From: Zygnema cylindricum
Taxonomy: Eukaryota; Streptophyta; Zygnematophyceae; Zygnematales; Zygnemataceae
Direction of reading: 5' to 3'
DNA length: 64,000 nt
Assembly (NCBI GenBank): GCA_037447655.1
Contig: JBBHKE010001767.1
Span: 1 to 64,000, forward strand
Shown: piece by piece, positions 20,888-31,092 of the stretch
Numbering within the stretch: position 1 is the first letter of the stretch
How the letters are laid out: each line of letters opens with the position of its first letter
Program-made: the position numbers and the translations under genes
Notes under the pieces: model-generated
Database searches by the model: none
The model's input: only the letters and a program-made list of their open reading frames with translations
Told to the model about the DNA's origin: nothing

Positions 20888-22270
20888 CTCCCCTTATTTT
20901 CTAGTCAATCTTTAATTTCAGACCACACTTCTCCCTGCAGAAAATTAGCTTAGGGGAAGGCACAGGTTTGGTCATCATATCTGCTACCATCTCACTATCT
21001 GGTCAGTACTCTAAACTGATTATTTTATTTTCTACTTTCTCTCTAACAAAGCTGAGTCTAATGTCCATGTGTTTAGCTTTAAAATGATGTTTAGGATTGG
21101 CAGAAATAGCGATTGCTGCTTGATTATCACAAAATATTTTCTGCACACCACTCTTAGATGACCAAGTTCACCAAGTAAAGACTTGACCCACATCAATTCT
21201 TTTACAGCAGAGCAAGAGGCCATATACTCAGCCTCCATGGTGGACTGAGCGATGACCTTTTTCTGTTTGCTACTCCAACAACAAAACCCATCACCCACAT
21301 ATAATACATATCCAGAATTGCATCTCCTCATCGGAGCATCACCATAACTAGCATCACTCCAAGTAGTGATGTCAGTATTCTCCCCACCCAAATGCAACCA
21401 TAGATCCCTAGTTCCTATCAAGTATCTAAGAACTCTCTTAGCTGCCTCCCAATCCTTCTTAGTGGGAGCATTTAGACTTCTACTCAGCACTCCTACAGCT
21501 GCAGCTAAATCCGGCCTGGTACAATTCATAAAATAGATTAGACTTCCCACTACTTGCCTGTAAGGAATAGTCTGCATGAACTTCTGTTCTTCAGGAGATA
21601 ATTCCTCGTCTAAGACTATGACTCCTTCTTCCTCACTCCCCTCACTTCCCTTCTTCAATTCCATTCGAGTTGTACAACTATTAGCTTTATCCATTTGAAA
21701 TTTTTCAAGCATGTTCCCTATTGCTTCTTTTTGAGTCAATCTTATAATTTTTGTTTTTCGGTCTCTCTCTACTTGAATTCCCAAAATATATTTTGCTTCC
21801 CCCATATCCTTCATTTCAAATCTCCCCTTAAGATCGGTTTTCAGTTTATTAATTTTTTCCATTGATTTACTTAAAACAAGCAAATCATCAACATAAATTG
21901 CAATAAATATAAAACCTTCCTCATCTTCGAAAACATAGATTGAGTGATCTGAGCTGATCCGAATATATCCTAGACCGGTAAGAAACTCATCAAGCTTCTT
22001 ATTCCACTGTCGGGGCGCCTGTTTCAAACCATAAAGAGATTTAATCAGCCGGCATACCTTACTCTCCTCTCCTTCTTCCACAAACCCTTCGGGTTGTCGC
22101 ATGAAGATCTCCTCTTCTAATTCTCCATGCAAAAAGGCTGTTTTGATGTCCATCTGGTGCACTTACATGTCTTCCGCTGCTGCCAGGCTGAGAAGTATGC
22201 GGACGGAGGGAAATCTGACCACCGAGGCAAAGGTTTCCTTGTAGTCAATTCCCTCCTTTTGTGTAAATCC
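20888..22270 (-). pseudogene. G2 reverse transcriptase-RNase H (mostly open)
   Basis: A 376-codon open stretch (22162-21032) holds most of RT and RNase [43 protein letters not shown] (intact active site), EMKDMGEAKYILGIQVE, QKEAIGNML, PYRQVVGSLIYFMNCTRPDLA, VLRYLIGTRDLWLHLGG, TWSDASYGD, STMEAEYMASCSAVKELMW. A stop lies just upstream (Glu of AEDMEVH region) and a frameshift near 21150 breaks the CDNQAAI region. It is one of the two best-conserved enzymatic segments in the window. Confidence 0.9.
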
Positions 22271-23372
22271 CTTTGCCACTAGTCGGCCTTGTAGCGCTCA
22301 ATTGTGTTATCTGGGTTCAGTTTTAATTTGAAAACCCACTTACAACAGATTGGTTTTCGGTTAGGTGGACAATCCACCAGCTCCCAAGTATCGGCTGCCA
22401 TAATTGAGGCCATCTCTACATTGATGGCTGTCTTCCACCGATTTCTTTCTGGACAAGTCATCGCCTCTCTATAAGTTTGAGGTTCATCTTGATGAGATAG
22501 TTTTGTTACCTTGTTATTAACATGTTTTTCTTGCAGTCTTTTACTACTTCTCCTTCCCCCTTCAAAATCAGAGGCCGGAATAGATGGTTCTCGTGGATTC
22601 TTTCGAACAAACTTGGTTTCTCCCCTATCCCTTGATTTCGAATCAATTTCCACCACGTCTTCCGCTTCGGGTAGAGTTGTCACTGGAGTTTCCACAGCCG
22701 AGTCCTTTTCAGTCTGATTTGTACCTGCAAGAATGTCATAGTCTCTAAAACTTGGATAGTTAGGAAGCTCAAAGTCATCATAATTTTCTGACTCAAATCT
22801 GATTTTTACTGACTTTGTATATTTGAAGGGATCCACAGACTTTCCTTCATCCATAACTACTAGATGCTTTACTAAGATTATATCTTCTCTTTTTAGATCA
22901 TAAACTCTATATCCTTTAACATCCTCATCATATCCTAATAAGTATCCCGGTTTTCCTTTAGGATCTAGCTTCCAGTTAGACCGATCTGTATCTAGACTGA
23001 ATACTTGACTGCCATATTGTTGAAGTCCCAGGTTTCAGTATCATTCTCCTTGTTCCTCGGAATAGGTGACATGAATGCTAAACCAGTTGCTATTGGTGTG
23101 GTCGCCTCCTTCTCCTTTCCTTTGTCCACCACCTCTCCTTCCTTTGTTTCCTCCGTTGAAGGTGAATCCTCTTTCCTGGTGAATCTGCTTCCTTTAAACC
23201 CTGGAGGAATTCCAAGACTTGATGGACGCCCCAATCGTCCACTCACTATCCCCCAAAACCTTTTTTCGCATAGAGCTCCTATCATCATACTTTCCCAGTA
23301 TATGAAGCCAGTTCCATTAAAGATTGGTACCCTAGAGGGTGGGCCCATAACCTGAAACTCTGAGACCTCCAT
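22271..23372 (-). pseudogene. G2 gag fused to integrase tail and linker
   Basis: Gag begins at the ATG inside the LTR (23372): MEVSEF, then QVMGPPSRVPIFNG across the primer site, YWESMMIGALCEKRFWG, and an acidic/Lys-rich segment to DFNNMA. At about 23010 the sequence jumps in another frame to the integrase C-terminus (QVFSLDTDRSNWKLD, GYLLGYDEDVKGYRVYDLKRE), then the acidic linker (TNQTEKDSAVETPVTTLPEA) and the RT start (WELVDCPPNRKPICCKW). The junction shares GGC with both parental sites in G1. Confidence 0.88.
23341..23352 (-). promoter_or_regulatory. G2 primer-binding site (half-tRNA type)
   Basis: GGTTATGGGCCC on minus directly after the 5' LTR; the match to the plant initiator tRNA-Met anticodon arm extends into the next bases (ACC). 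Confidence 0.75.
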
Positions 23373-24400
23373 AAGTCCTCAGAGTGGACAGCTTCCAAGA
23401 AGCCTCTAGGATAATCCTGACCCCTTTGTGTTTAAGCAAAAAAAACTGCCACCCTGGCAGACAAACACTCTGACCAACTTCACCCCTGTGAAGACAAGAC
23501 TCCCGTGAGTCGATAGCAAAAAGAATCTCTGAATTTTTTCCCCTGAGCAGTAAGTTATGGAGGGTCAAAGTTGACCTTTTGTACAGAAGCTCTCTGGGAG
23601 AGGGGGTCCTATCTTCTAATTTTTCTAAGTCCTATCTCTCTCACACACTCTATCTACTGATGTACGGAACCAATCAGAATTGAGTTCCGTACGTAAAAGT
23701 ACAGCTGCCGGTGTACTTTATGTACGGACATTGTACAACATGGCCAAAATGTCAACACATGTCAAATCCGGATTCGGTGCCATAATCTCCGGAGATTCCA
23801 CAATCCAACGGAATTTCGCCACGCGTCATCCGATGTGGCGATGGCCACAAACCCCCGAAATCTTCCTCCGCGATCTCGGCGCTAATCGCGGCTGTCCGAT
23901 TAAATTCGGCTTTAATCATAGCCGTAAAAATACATGCGCGGTATTTATTTCTTTTACGAAACAAATGCGCGGTACTGATTTTTGTGTGTACCGTAAGTCG
24001 TACATTATATATTACTGGATCTATGTATCCCGTAATTCATTTCAGTTAAAAGGTTTATCGCTTGTTTACATATTTAAATAATTATCAAACTATATGCTAG
24101 GTAACACTACCGTTAGATTAAACGGCTAAGGCTACCGGCTATTTCGTGTCTGCCGGCCGGCAGGTACAAGGATCAAATCCTGCCGCCGGCACATACATTT
24201 TAATTAAATAAATAAACCCTAATATACAATTCCCGTAAACCTCAGGATAGCCAAGGTAGCCATGGCTCTAGCTTCCTCTCCAATTTCTTAGTGACTGCGA
24301 CAAGTTTGAGAGTTGGAGAGAGAAGTTAGAGATAGAGTGCCTCGACTTCTATATTTCTTTTCAGACCTAGAAAATACTAATAAAACCATTAGTTTCTACA
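23353..24400 (-). repeat. 5' LTR of G2
   Basis: 1048 bp; on minus TGTAGAAACTAATGG...GAGTTTCA. The tRNA-like block is on plus (A-box-like near 24118-24140, B box GGATCAAATCC at 24170-24180). Confidence 0.88.
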
Positions 24401-24407
24401 AGTTTCA

Positions 24408-24420
24408 GGTTATGGGCCCA
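24408..24420 (+). promoter_or_regulatory. G1 primer-binding site (half-tRNA type)
   Basis: GGTTATGGGCCCA plus CC: fifteen bases complementary, as I recall it, to the plant initiator tRNA-Met segment GGUGGGCCCAUAACC. This is the longest clear match in the window. Confidence 0.78.
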
Positions 24421-24923
24421 CCCTCTAGGGTACCAATCTTTAATGGAAATGGCTTCATATACTGGGAAAGTATGATGATAGGAGCTCAATGCGAAAAAAG
24501 GTTTTGGGGGATAGTGAGTGGACGGTTAGGGCTTCCATCAAGTCTTGGAATCCCTCCAGGGTTTGGAGGAAGCAGATTCACTTGGAAAGAGGATCCACCT
24601 TCAATGGAGGAAACAAAGGAAGGAGAAGTGGTGGATAAAGGAAAGAGAAGGAGGTAACCACACCAATAGCAACTGGTTCGGCATTCATGTCACCTATTGC
24701 GAGGAACGAGGAGAATGATACTAAAACAAGGGAATTCTACAATATGGCGGCAAAGCACTTCATCCTACGCCATCGCACTCAAGGACTTGCATGTCCTCAT
24801 TTGCAGGTAGAAAGGGTTCCTGATCTTTGGATGGCTCTCATAGAGATGTACCGAAGTGGTACGATTCAGCAACAACAGTTGGCTGATCAGAAGATTAAAG
24901 AGTATGTATAGAAAGGGGGGAAG
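24408..24923 (+). pseudogene. G1 gag N-terminus (one frameshift, one stop)
   Basis: VMGPPSRVPIFNGNGF, YWESMMIGAQCEKRFWG, GIPPGFGGSRFTWKED run in one frame to a shift near 24645, then in the main frame PIATGSAFMSP, FYNMAAKHFILRHRT, ERVPDLWMALIEMYRSG and a TAG at 24909-24911. The native ATG would have been in the lost 5' LTR; an upstream ATG at 24313 lies in antisense LTR and is accidental. Confidence 0.85.
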
Positions 24924-26672
24924 ATGTTGGATTTTTGCAATGAGCTTGCTACACTCTTCATGGAGCTAGAGAGTGCGGGAAAAGATTATAGTGAAAAGGA
25001 AAAGGTTAACTGTTTACTGATGAAGTTACCCGATGAGTTCGAAAACATAGTCAACCGTGTGCAGGACTTGTCGGACTCAAGGTGGATATGGAACTCAGTA
25101 GTAGGGATGATTCTCGTTCGGGAGAATACGATTGAGATCCGAAGGGGAGGAAAGAGTGGCCAAGCCTTCGCAATTGCGACCGATTGGAGGAACAAGGATT
25201 CCTGGAAACCGGTCGGAAACTATGAGGGGAGGGAGCAGAAAAATCAGACCGACGAGTTCGGACCAAGGGCTCCCAAAGGTTTATGTCATTTTTGTAAGAA
25301 ACCTGGGCACTATATGGTAGAGTGCACTAAGCTAACCGAGCTTTGGTTAAAAGAGGGGCAGACCGGTGGTACCCCGAGAGGAAAGAAAAAGGCCCTTGTC
25401 ACACAGGTATTTGAGGCGGAATCCGAAGACGAGGACGATGAGCTCCTTTTGGATGAGGAGTTGGAGGCGAAAAATGAGGTCGAAATTCCACGAAGGCAGA
25501 AATGTGCTTACAGTGGATTGGAAGGTGAAGCAGGCTGGATTATAGATTCAGGTGCCTCCATGCACATGTGTAAGGAAAGGCACCTGTTCACTAAGATAAG
25601 AAAGATTTCCACCGTAGAGATAGAGTACGGGGATGGGAGGATAGTCACCACTACTCTTGTAGGATCGGTAGATCTGAAAGTGTTAGTAGAAGGAAAGAAA
25701 TCCATATTAACATTCTCAGATGTATTGTTTATTCCGGAGCTGAACAAAAACCTTATCTCTACATCTGTATTAGATGATAAGGGTTTTTTCACTAGCACTA
25801 GGGAAGGAGTCTTAACTGCTAGTTTTGAGGAGGATGTCTATTTCATTGCTGAGAAAGGTAGCCATGGGATGTTTAGGCTGGTTTTAAGTAATGAAAAAAA
25901 GAAACTATATTATGCTGGTGTTCATGATATTATGATGTGGCATAAGAGGCTTGGGCATGTGAATCTAGACAAGTTAAGAGAGATGAAAAAGATGGGAGTG
26001 GTGGAAGGGATTCAGTTCAGTGAGAGTGATGATATAAGTGATTGTAGTGGGTGTGCTCAAGGTAAAGCACACAGATTACCCTTTCCTAAAATAACCACCT
26101 ATAAGGGTGAAAAAATTCTAGATCTAGTACACACATATATTTGGGGACCGGCTAAAGTGCCCTCACCGGGGGGGAAGAGATTTATGATGACTATCACTGA
26201 TGATTGGTCTCGGTATTCCCGAGTGTATTGTTTGAAAAACAAGTCCGAAGCTCAGGATTGTTTTAGACAATATACAGCATGGAGCGAAAAACTCCATGAA
26301 ACTCCAATCAAGAGAATACGGAGTGACAATGGTGGAGAGTATACTTCTAACCAGTTTCAGGATTTTTTGAGGGAAGATAGGGTCCAACACCAAAAGACAC
26401 TTCCAGAAAACCCGGAACAAAATGGGGTAGCTGAAAGGTTAAATAGAACACTAAGTGATAGTGCTAGAAGTATGTTGTCAGATAAGAAGATAGGAAAAAG
26501 GTTTTGGGCAGAAGCAATGAACTGTGCTAATTACCTCAAAAATAGAGTTCTTACTTCAGCTATAAAAGATCAAACACCTTATGAGAGATGGACAGGTCGG
26601 AAACTAGACATATCCCACTTAAAGGTTTTCGGCAGTCAAGTATTCAGTCTAGATACTGATCGGTCCAATTAG
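24924..26672 (+). CDS. G1 gag C-terminus-protease-integrase, 582-codon open frame
   Basis: Ty1/copia polyprotein segment. Domains in order: Gag C-terminus (ELATLFMELESAGKDYSEKE, LLMKLPDEFENIV), an intact CX2CX4HX4C zinc knuckle (CHFCKKPGHYMVEC, 25284-25325), an acidic hinge, protease with Asp-Ser-Gly at 25545-25553 (WIIDSGASMHMC), the pre-integrase HKRLGHVNLDK...CSGCAQGKAH zinc module, and the integrase core. The first catalytic Asp is lost (HTYIWGP instead of HTDIWGP). The second (RSDNGGEY) and the Glu (AERLNRT) are kept. The frame ends at a TAG where relatives have Trp (TGG). The same frame continues downstream through stops only, so decay is recent relative to the other copies. Confidence 0.9.
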   Translation: MLDFCNELATLFMELESAGKDYSEKEKVNCLLMKLPDEFENIVNRVQDLSDSRWIWNSVVGMILVRENTIEIRRGGKSGQAFAIATDWRNKDSWKPVGNYEGREQKNQTDEFGPRAPKGLCHFCKKPGHYMVECTKLTELWLKEGQTGGTPRGKKKALVTQVFEAESEDEDDELLLDEELEAKNEVEIPRRQKCAYSGLEGEAGWIIDSGASMHMCKERHLFTKIRKISTVEIEYGDGRIVTTTLVGSVDLKVLVEGKKSILTFSDVLFIPELNKNLISTSVLDDKGFFTSTREGVLTASFEEDVYFIAEKGSHGMFRLVLSNEKKKLYYAGVHDIMMWHKRLGHVNLDKLREMKKMGVVEGIQFSESDDISDCSGCAQGKAHRLPFPKITTYKGEKILDLVHTYIWGPAKVPSPGGKRFMMTITDDWSRYSRVYCLKNKSEAQDCFRQYTAWSEKLHETPIKRIRSDNGGEYTSNQFQDFLREDRVQHQKTLPENPEQNGVAERLNRTLSDSARSMLSDKKIGKRFWAEAMNCANYLKNRVLTSAIKDQTPYERWTGRKLDISHLKVFGSQVFSLDTDRSN

Positions 26673-27860
26673 AAGCTAGATCCTAAAGGAAAACCGGGAT
26701 ACTTATTAGGATATGATGAGGATGTTAAAGGATATAGAGTTTATGATCTAAAAAGGGAAGATATAATCTTAGTAAAGCATGAAGTAGTTATGGATGAAGG
26801 ATAGTCTGTGGATCCCATCAAATATACGAAGTCAGTAAAAATCAGATTTGAGTCAGAAAAATGCGAAGACTTTGAGCTTCCTAACTATCCATGTTTTAGA
26901 GAAGATGACATTCTTGCAGGTACAAATCAGACCGAAAAGGACTCGGCTGTGGAAACTCCAGTGACAACTCTACCCGAAGCGGAAGACGTGGTGGAAATTG
27001 ATTCAGAATCAAGGGATAGGGGAGGAGCCGAGTTTGTTCAAAAGAATCCACGAGAACCATCTATTCCGGCCTCAGATTTTGAGGGGGGGAGAACAAGTAG
27101 CAAAAGATTGCAAGAAAAACAGGTTAATAACAAGGTAACTAAACTATCTCATCAAGATTAACCTCAAACTTATGGAGAGGCGATGACTTGTCCAGAAAAA
27201 AACCGGTGGAAGACAGCCATCAATGAGGAGATGGCCTCAATTATGGCAGCCGATACTTGGGAGCTGGTGGATTGTCCACCTAACCGAAAACCAATCGGTT
27301 GTAAGTGGGTTTTCAAATTAAAACTAAACCCGGATAACATAATCGAGCGTTACAAGGCCAGATTAGTGGCAAAGGGATTTACACAAAAGGAGGGAATTGA
27401 CTACGAGGAAACCTTTACCCGGGTGGTCAAATTTCCCTCCGTCAGCATACTTCTTAGTTTGGAAGCAGCGGAAGACATGGAAGTGCACCACATGGACATC
27501 AAGACAGCCTTTTTGCATGGAGAATTGGAAGAGGAGATCTTCATGCGACAACCCGAAGGTTTTGTGGAGGAAGGAGAGGAGAGTAAGGTATGCCGGCTGA
27601 TTAAATCTCTTTATGGTTTGAAACAGGCGCCTCGACAATGGAATAAGAAGCTTGATGAGTTTCTTACCGGTCTGGGATATATTTGGATCAGCTCAGATCA
27701 CTCAATCTATGTTTTCGAAGATGAGGAAGGTTTTATATTTATTGCAATTTATGTTGATGATTTGCTTGTTTTAAGTAAATCAATAGAAAAAATTGATAAA
27801 CTGAAAACCGATCTTTAGGGGAGATTTGAAATGAAGGATATGGGGGAAGCAAAATATATT
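26673..27860 (+). pseudogene. G1 integrase tail, linker and reverse transcriptase (stops only)
   Basis: Same frame as the preceding segment. Integrase C-terminus (GYLLGYDEDVKGYRVYDL), stop at 26802-26804, acidic linker, stop at 27159-27161, then [65 protein letters not shown] and YVDD at 27750-27761. Stop at 27816-27818. The Pro of SP-VV-type EETFSPVV is Arg here. Comparison with G2 shows that each stop replaces one sense codon, without length change. Confidence 0.9.
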
Positions 27861-28747
27861 TTGGGAGAGACCGAAAAAGAAAAATTATAAGACAGACTCA
27901 AAGGGAAGCAATAGGGAACATGCTTGAAAAATTTCAAATGGATAAAGCAAATAGTTGTACAACTCGAATGGAATTGAAGAAGGGAAGTGAGGGGAGTGAG
28001 GAAGAAGGAGTCATAGTCTTAGACGAGGAATTATCTCATGAAGAACAGAAGTTCATGCACACTATTCCTTACAGGCAAGTAGTGGGAAGTCTAATCTATT
28101 TTATAAATTGTACCCGGCCGGATTTAGCTGCAGCTGTAGGAGTGCTAAGTAGAAGTCTAAATGCTCCCACTAAGAAGGATTGGGAGGCAACTAAAAGAGT
28201 TCTTAGATACTTGATAGGAACTAGGGATCTATGGTTGCATTTGGGTGGGGAGAATACTGACATCACTACTTCGAGTGATGCTAGTTATGGTGATGCTCCG
28301 ATGAGGAGATGCACTTCTTGATATGTATTATATGTGGGTGATGGGGCTTGCTGTTGGAGTAGCAAATAGCAAAAGGTTATTGCTCAGTCCACCATGGAGG
28401 CTGAGTATATGGCCTCTTGCTCTGCTGTAAAAGAATTGATGTGAGTCAAGTCTTTGCTTGGTGAGCTTCGTCACCTTAAGAGTGGTTTGCAGAATTTTTT
28501 TTTGTGATAATCAGGCAGCAATCGCTATTTCTGCCAATCCTAAACATCATTTTAAAGCCAAACACATGGACATCAGACTCAGCTTGGTTAGAGAGAAAGT
28601 AGAAAACAAAATAATCAGTTTAGAGAACAGACCAGATAGTGATTTGGTAGCAGATATGATGACCAAACCTGTGCCTTCCCCTAAGCTAATTTTTCTTTAG
28701 GGAGAATTGCGGTCTGAAATTAAAGATTGACTAAAAAATAAGGGGAG
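27861..28747 (+). pseudogene. G1 RNase H (frameshifts)
   Basis: A ~15-bp deletion in the ILGIQVERD segment shifts the frame. KFQMDKANSCTTRMEL, EEQKFMHTIPYRQVVGSLIYF, CTRPDLAAAVGVLSRSL, LWLHLGGENTDITT, SSDASYGD (Trp to Ser beside the catalytic Asp), MEAEYMAS and FCDNQAAIAISANPKHHFKA, KHMDIRLSLVREKVENK and MMTKPVPSPKL follow across at least three frame changes. The polypurine tract AAGGGGAG abuts the LTR. Confidence 0.85.
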
Positions 28748-29803
28748 TGAAAAATTTAATGGTCCATTTTTAGTATTTTCTAGGTCTAATTAGAAATATA
28801 GAAAAAAGCCGAGGCAGTCTACCTCTAACTTCTCTCTCCAACTCTCAAACTTGTCGCAGTCACTGAGAAATTGGAGAGGGAGCTAGAGCCATGGCTACCT
28901 AGGCTATCCAGAGGTTTACGGGAAATTTATATTAGTTAGGGGTTTATTTATCTAGAAGGTATGTGCCGGCCACAGGAATTGATCCTTGTACCTACCGGCC
29001 GGCAGACATTCAATAGCCGGTAGCCTTAGCCGTTAAGTCTAGGACTAGGGATATGTAGTATATAGTTTGATATTTATTTAAACATGTATACGTAGGATAA
29101 ATCATTTAACTGTAATTATTTACGGGATACATAGATCCGGTAATGTATAAGTAGGGATTATGATACGGACAAGAAATCAATATCGCGCATTTATTTCTTA
29201 AGTGAAACGAATACCGCGCATGTATTTATTACGGCTACGATTAAATACGAATTTAATCGGACGGCCGTAATAAGCGCCGAGATCGCGGAAGAAGATTTCG
29301 GCGGTTTGTGGCCATCGCCACATCGGATGACGCGTGGCGAAATTACATTGGATCGTGGAATCTCCGGAGATTATAGCATCGAATCTGGATATGACATGTG
29401 TCGACATTTAGGCCATGTTGTACAATGTCCGTACATAAAGTACACCGGCAGCTGTACTTTTGCGTACGGAACTCTATTTTGATTGGTTCCGTACATCAGT
29501 AGATAGAGTCTGTGAGAAAGATAGGACTTAGAAAAATTAGGAGATAGGACCCTCTCTCCCAAAGAGCTTCTATACAAAAGGTCAACTTTGACCCTCCATA
29601 ACATACTGCTCAGGGGAGCAAATTCAGAGATTCTTTTTGCTATAGACTCAGGGGAGTCTTGCCTTCACAGGGGTGCAGGTGGCCAGAGTTTTTGTCAGTT
29701 AGGGTGGTAGTTGTTTTTGCTGGAACACAAAGGGATTAAAGTTATCCTAGAGGCTTCTTGGAAGCTGTCCACTCTGAGGACTTATGGAGGTCTCGGAGTT
29801 TCA
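28748..29803 (+). repeat. 3' LTR of G1
   Basis: 1056 bp, TGAAAAATTT...GAGTTTCA. The tRNA-like block is on minus (28961-29040; B-box-like GGATCAATTCC at 28975-28985). An in-LTR Gag ATG at 29784 now reads into flanking C-rich DNA for about 40 codons. Confidence 0.88.
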
Positions 29804-29881
29804 CCCTCCCGCACCCCTCTTGCTCTCGCCCCCCCTTCCCTCCCTCCGTCCCTTCCTCCCCTCTCTCTCCTTACGTCCCAA

Positions 29882-30172
29882 ACACCTCTGTGTCTTGTGA
29901 CCTTCACCTCGATTCCTATAATGTCGGGATCGATTTTTATGTCTATGGTTACGATAACGGGTATAATTATACTGCATCGGGTCGTCAGGTTGCGTGCACC
30001 ACGAATTGCGATTGCATCGCCTATAAGTACAGAAGTGTTGAATTTGAATACTCGTGCTTCTTATACACTTCATTGGACAATGAACGTGAACGTGAAGCAA
30101 ATCTCTACTCGGTGTTTTACAAGCGACAAGGTACTTTTGCCAACCATAGTGTGTACATTACCGTACTATACC
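29882..30172 (+). pseudogene. PAN/apple-like exon, copy A1' (splice sites damaged)
   Basis: Encodes about 95 residues: LDSYNVGIDFYVYG, YNYTASGRQVAC, TNCDCIAYKYRSVEFEYSCF, LYTSLDN, VFYKRQGTFANHSVYITVL. The spacing CX3CXC...CXLYT resembles PAN/apple-type disulphide modules of plant secreted proteins and receptor kinases; the family call is by eye. Where copy A2' has the acceptor CCCAG this copy has CCCAA, and its donor would be the weak C|GTACTT at 30173. A long pyrimidine tract precedes it. It abuts the G1 LTR, so any upstream exon has been separated or lost. Confidence 0.5.
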
Positions 30173-30305
30173 GTACTTTTCCGCACTGTACTCAAGCATG
30201 TCGCTTCTTGACATTTTGCTTCGTTTTTTTTTCATAAGAGAATGGTGACTTACGGTCTGCGAGATGAAACTTGTCATAATTGTCGTTTTGTGCATGTGAT
30301 GACAG

Positions 30306-30360
30306 TTCCATCGCCGCCACCTCCGTCTCCCTTTTCCCCAAGTCCCCCCCCCCTCTGAAG
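30306..30360 (+). pseudogene. Proline-rich exon, copy B1'
   Basis: After the acceptor GATGACAG it reads PSPPPPSPFSPSPPP, then runs out of frame in a run of ten C; with nine C it would end PPPSE plus one base. The donor CTGAAG|GTAAAG follows. It corresponds to the longer proline-rich exon at 31093. Short SPn sequence of this kind is typical of extensin-like or pherophorin-like wall proteins. Confidence 0.4.
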
Positions 30361-30685
30361 GTAAAGAAAGAGGGGGGAGGGGAGGGTGGGTGTACATGTA
30401 GATGTTTTTTGGGGGGAGGGGTAGTTTCAATTTTTATTTTGACGTTTTTTGAAATTTCGATTGTCAATCCATGTCTTCTTGTGTTTTACTGGCGGATTTT
30501 TTGATGCTTTGATTCCTGTTTTCGGCGTTTATCCGGACTGATGCCGATGCCTCTTCCTCCATTCCTTCTTCCTCCCTCCCTCTCCCTCCTTCCTCACCTT
30601 TCCCCCACCACCTTCACACCTCTCTTTACCACCCTCTCCTGCCCCTTCCTCCTTTCCTCGGGTCCCTTCTCCTCTTCCATCCCAG

Positions 30686-30967
30686 ATGTTGCATCTTATG
30701 AGCCTCTACTCGATTCCTACAACGCCGGGATTTACGAATTTGTCCCTAGTTTGGGTAGTAGTTACAACTATACTGAATCGGGTTGTCGGGTTGCTTGCTC
30801 TGCTGATTGTGATTGCATCGCTTACGAGTACATACTTGTGGAATTTAAATACTTGTGCTTCTTATACACTGAATTGGACACTAAACGTGATGCGAGTTCC
30901 ACCCAGTTGTTCTACATGCGACAAGGTAGATTCACCAACCATAGTGTTTACATTACAATTTTGTAAG
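30686..30967 (+). CDS. PAN/apple-like exon, copy A2'
   Basis: Starts after a good acceptor (CATCCCAG|ATGTTG) preceded by a pyrimidine-rich tract. DVASYEPLLDSYNAGIYEFV, YNYTESGCRVAC, ADCDCIAYEYILVEFKYLCF, LYTELD, FYMRQGRFTNHSVYITIL. It is about 60-70 percent identical to copy A1' by eye. The donor AAG|GTAATT at 30968 fits the phase of the next exon, but a TAA codon (30964-30966) stands one codon before it; an alternative donor GTAAGG at 30963 avoids the stop but changes phase. Cysteine pattern and SPn neighbours suggest a secreted or cell-surface glycoprotein. Function unknown. Confidence 0.5.
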
Positions 30968-31092
30968 GTAATTTAGCGTACTGTACTCATGCATGTCGCG
31001 TCTTGACTTTTTGCCTTTATTTACTGAAGAATGCTTACTCGTATTCTGGAGGATTAAAATTAATCATAATTCTCGTTTTGTTGTGGTAATAG

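Larger units (their letters stand above)
19845..24400 (-). mobile_element. Copia element G2, both LTRs, internal deletion
   Basis: Minus-strand element: 5' LTR 23353-24400, primer site 23341-23352, gag start, a fusion into the integrase C-terminus, RT-RNase H, polypurine tract, 3' LTR 19845-20887. Relative to G1 it lacks about 1.9 kb (gag C-terminus, protease, most of integrase). Flanks CCATC (left) and AGTTT (right) do not match, so no target duplication is visible; the right neighbour is the stub of the G1 5' LTR. Confidence 0.88.
24401..29803 (+). mobile_element. Copia element G1, best-preserved polyprotein, 5' LTR lost
   Basis: Plus-strand element with a 7-bp remnant of its 5' LTR (AGTTTCA, 24401-24407), primer site, full internal region, polypurine AAGGGGAG and 3' LTR 28748-29803. 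It lies head to head with G2, whose LTR takes the place of the missing 5' LTR. Without a proper upstream LTR it could not be transcribed from its own promoter. The right flank (CCCTC) gives no matching target duplication. Confidence 0.9.

Noticed and set aside
24313-24407. Upstream ATG extending G1 gag
   Set aside because: It lies in the antisense LTR of G2; the native start was in the lost G1 LTR.
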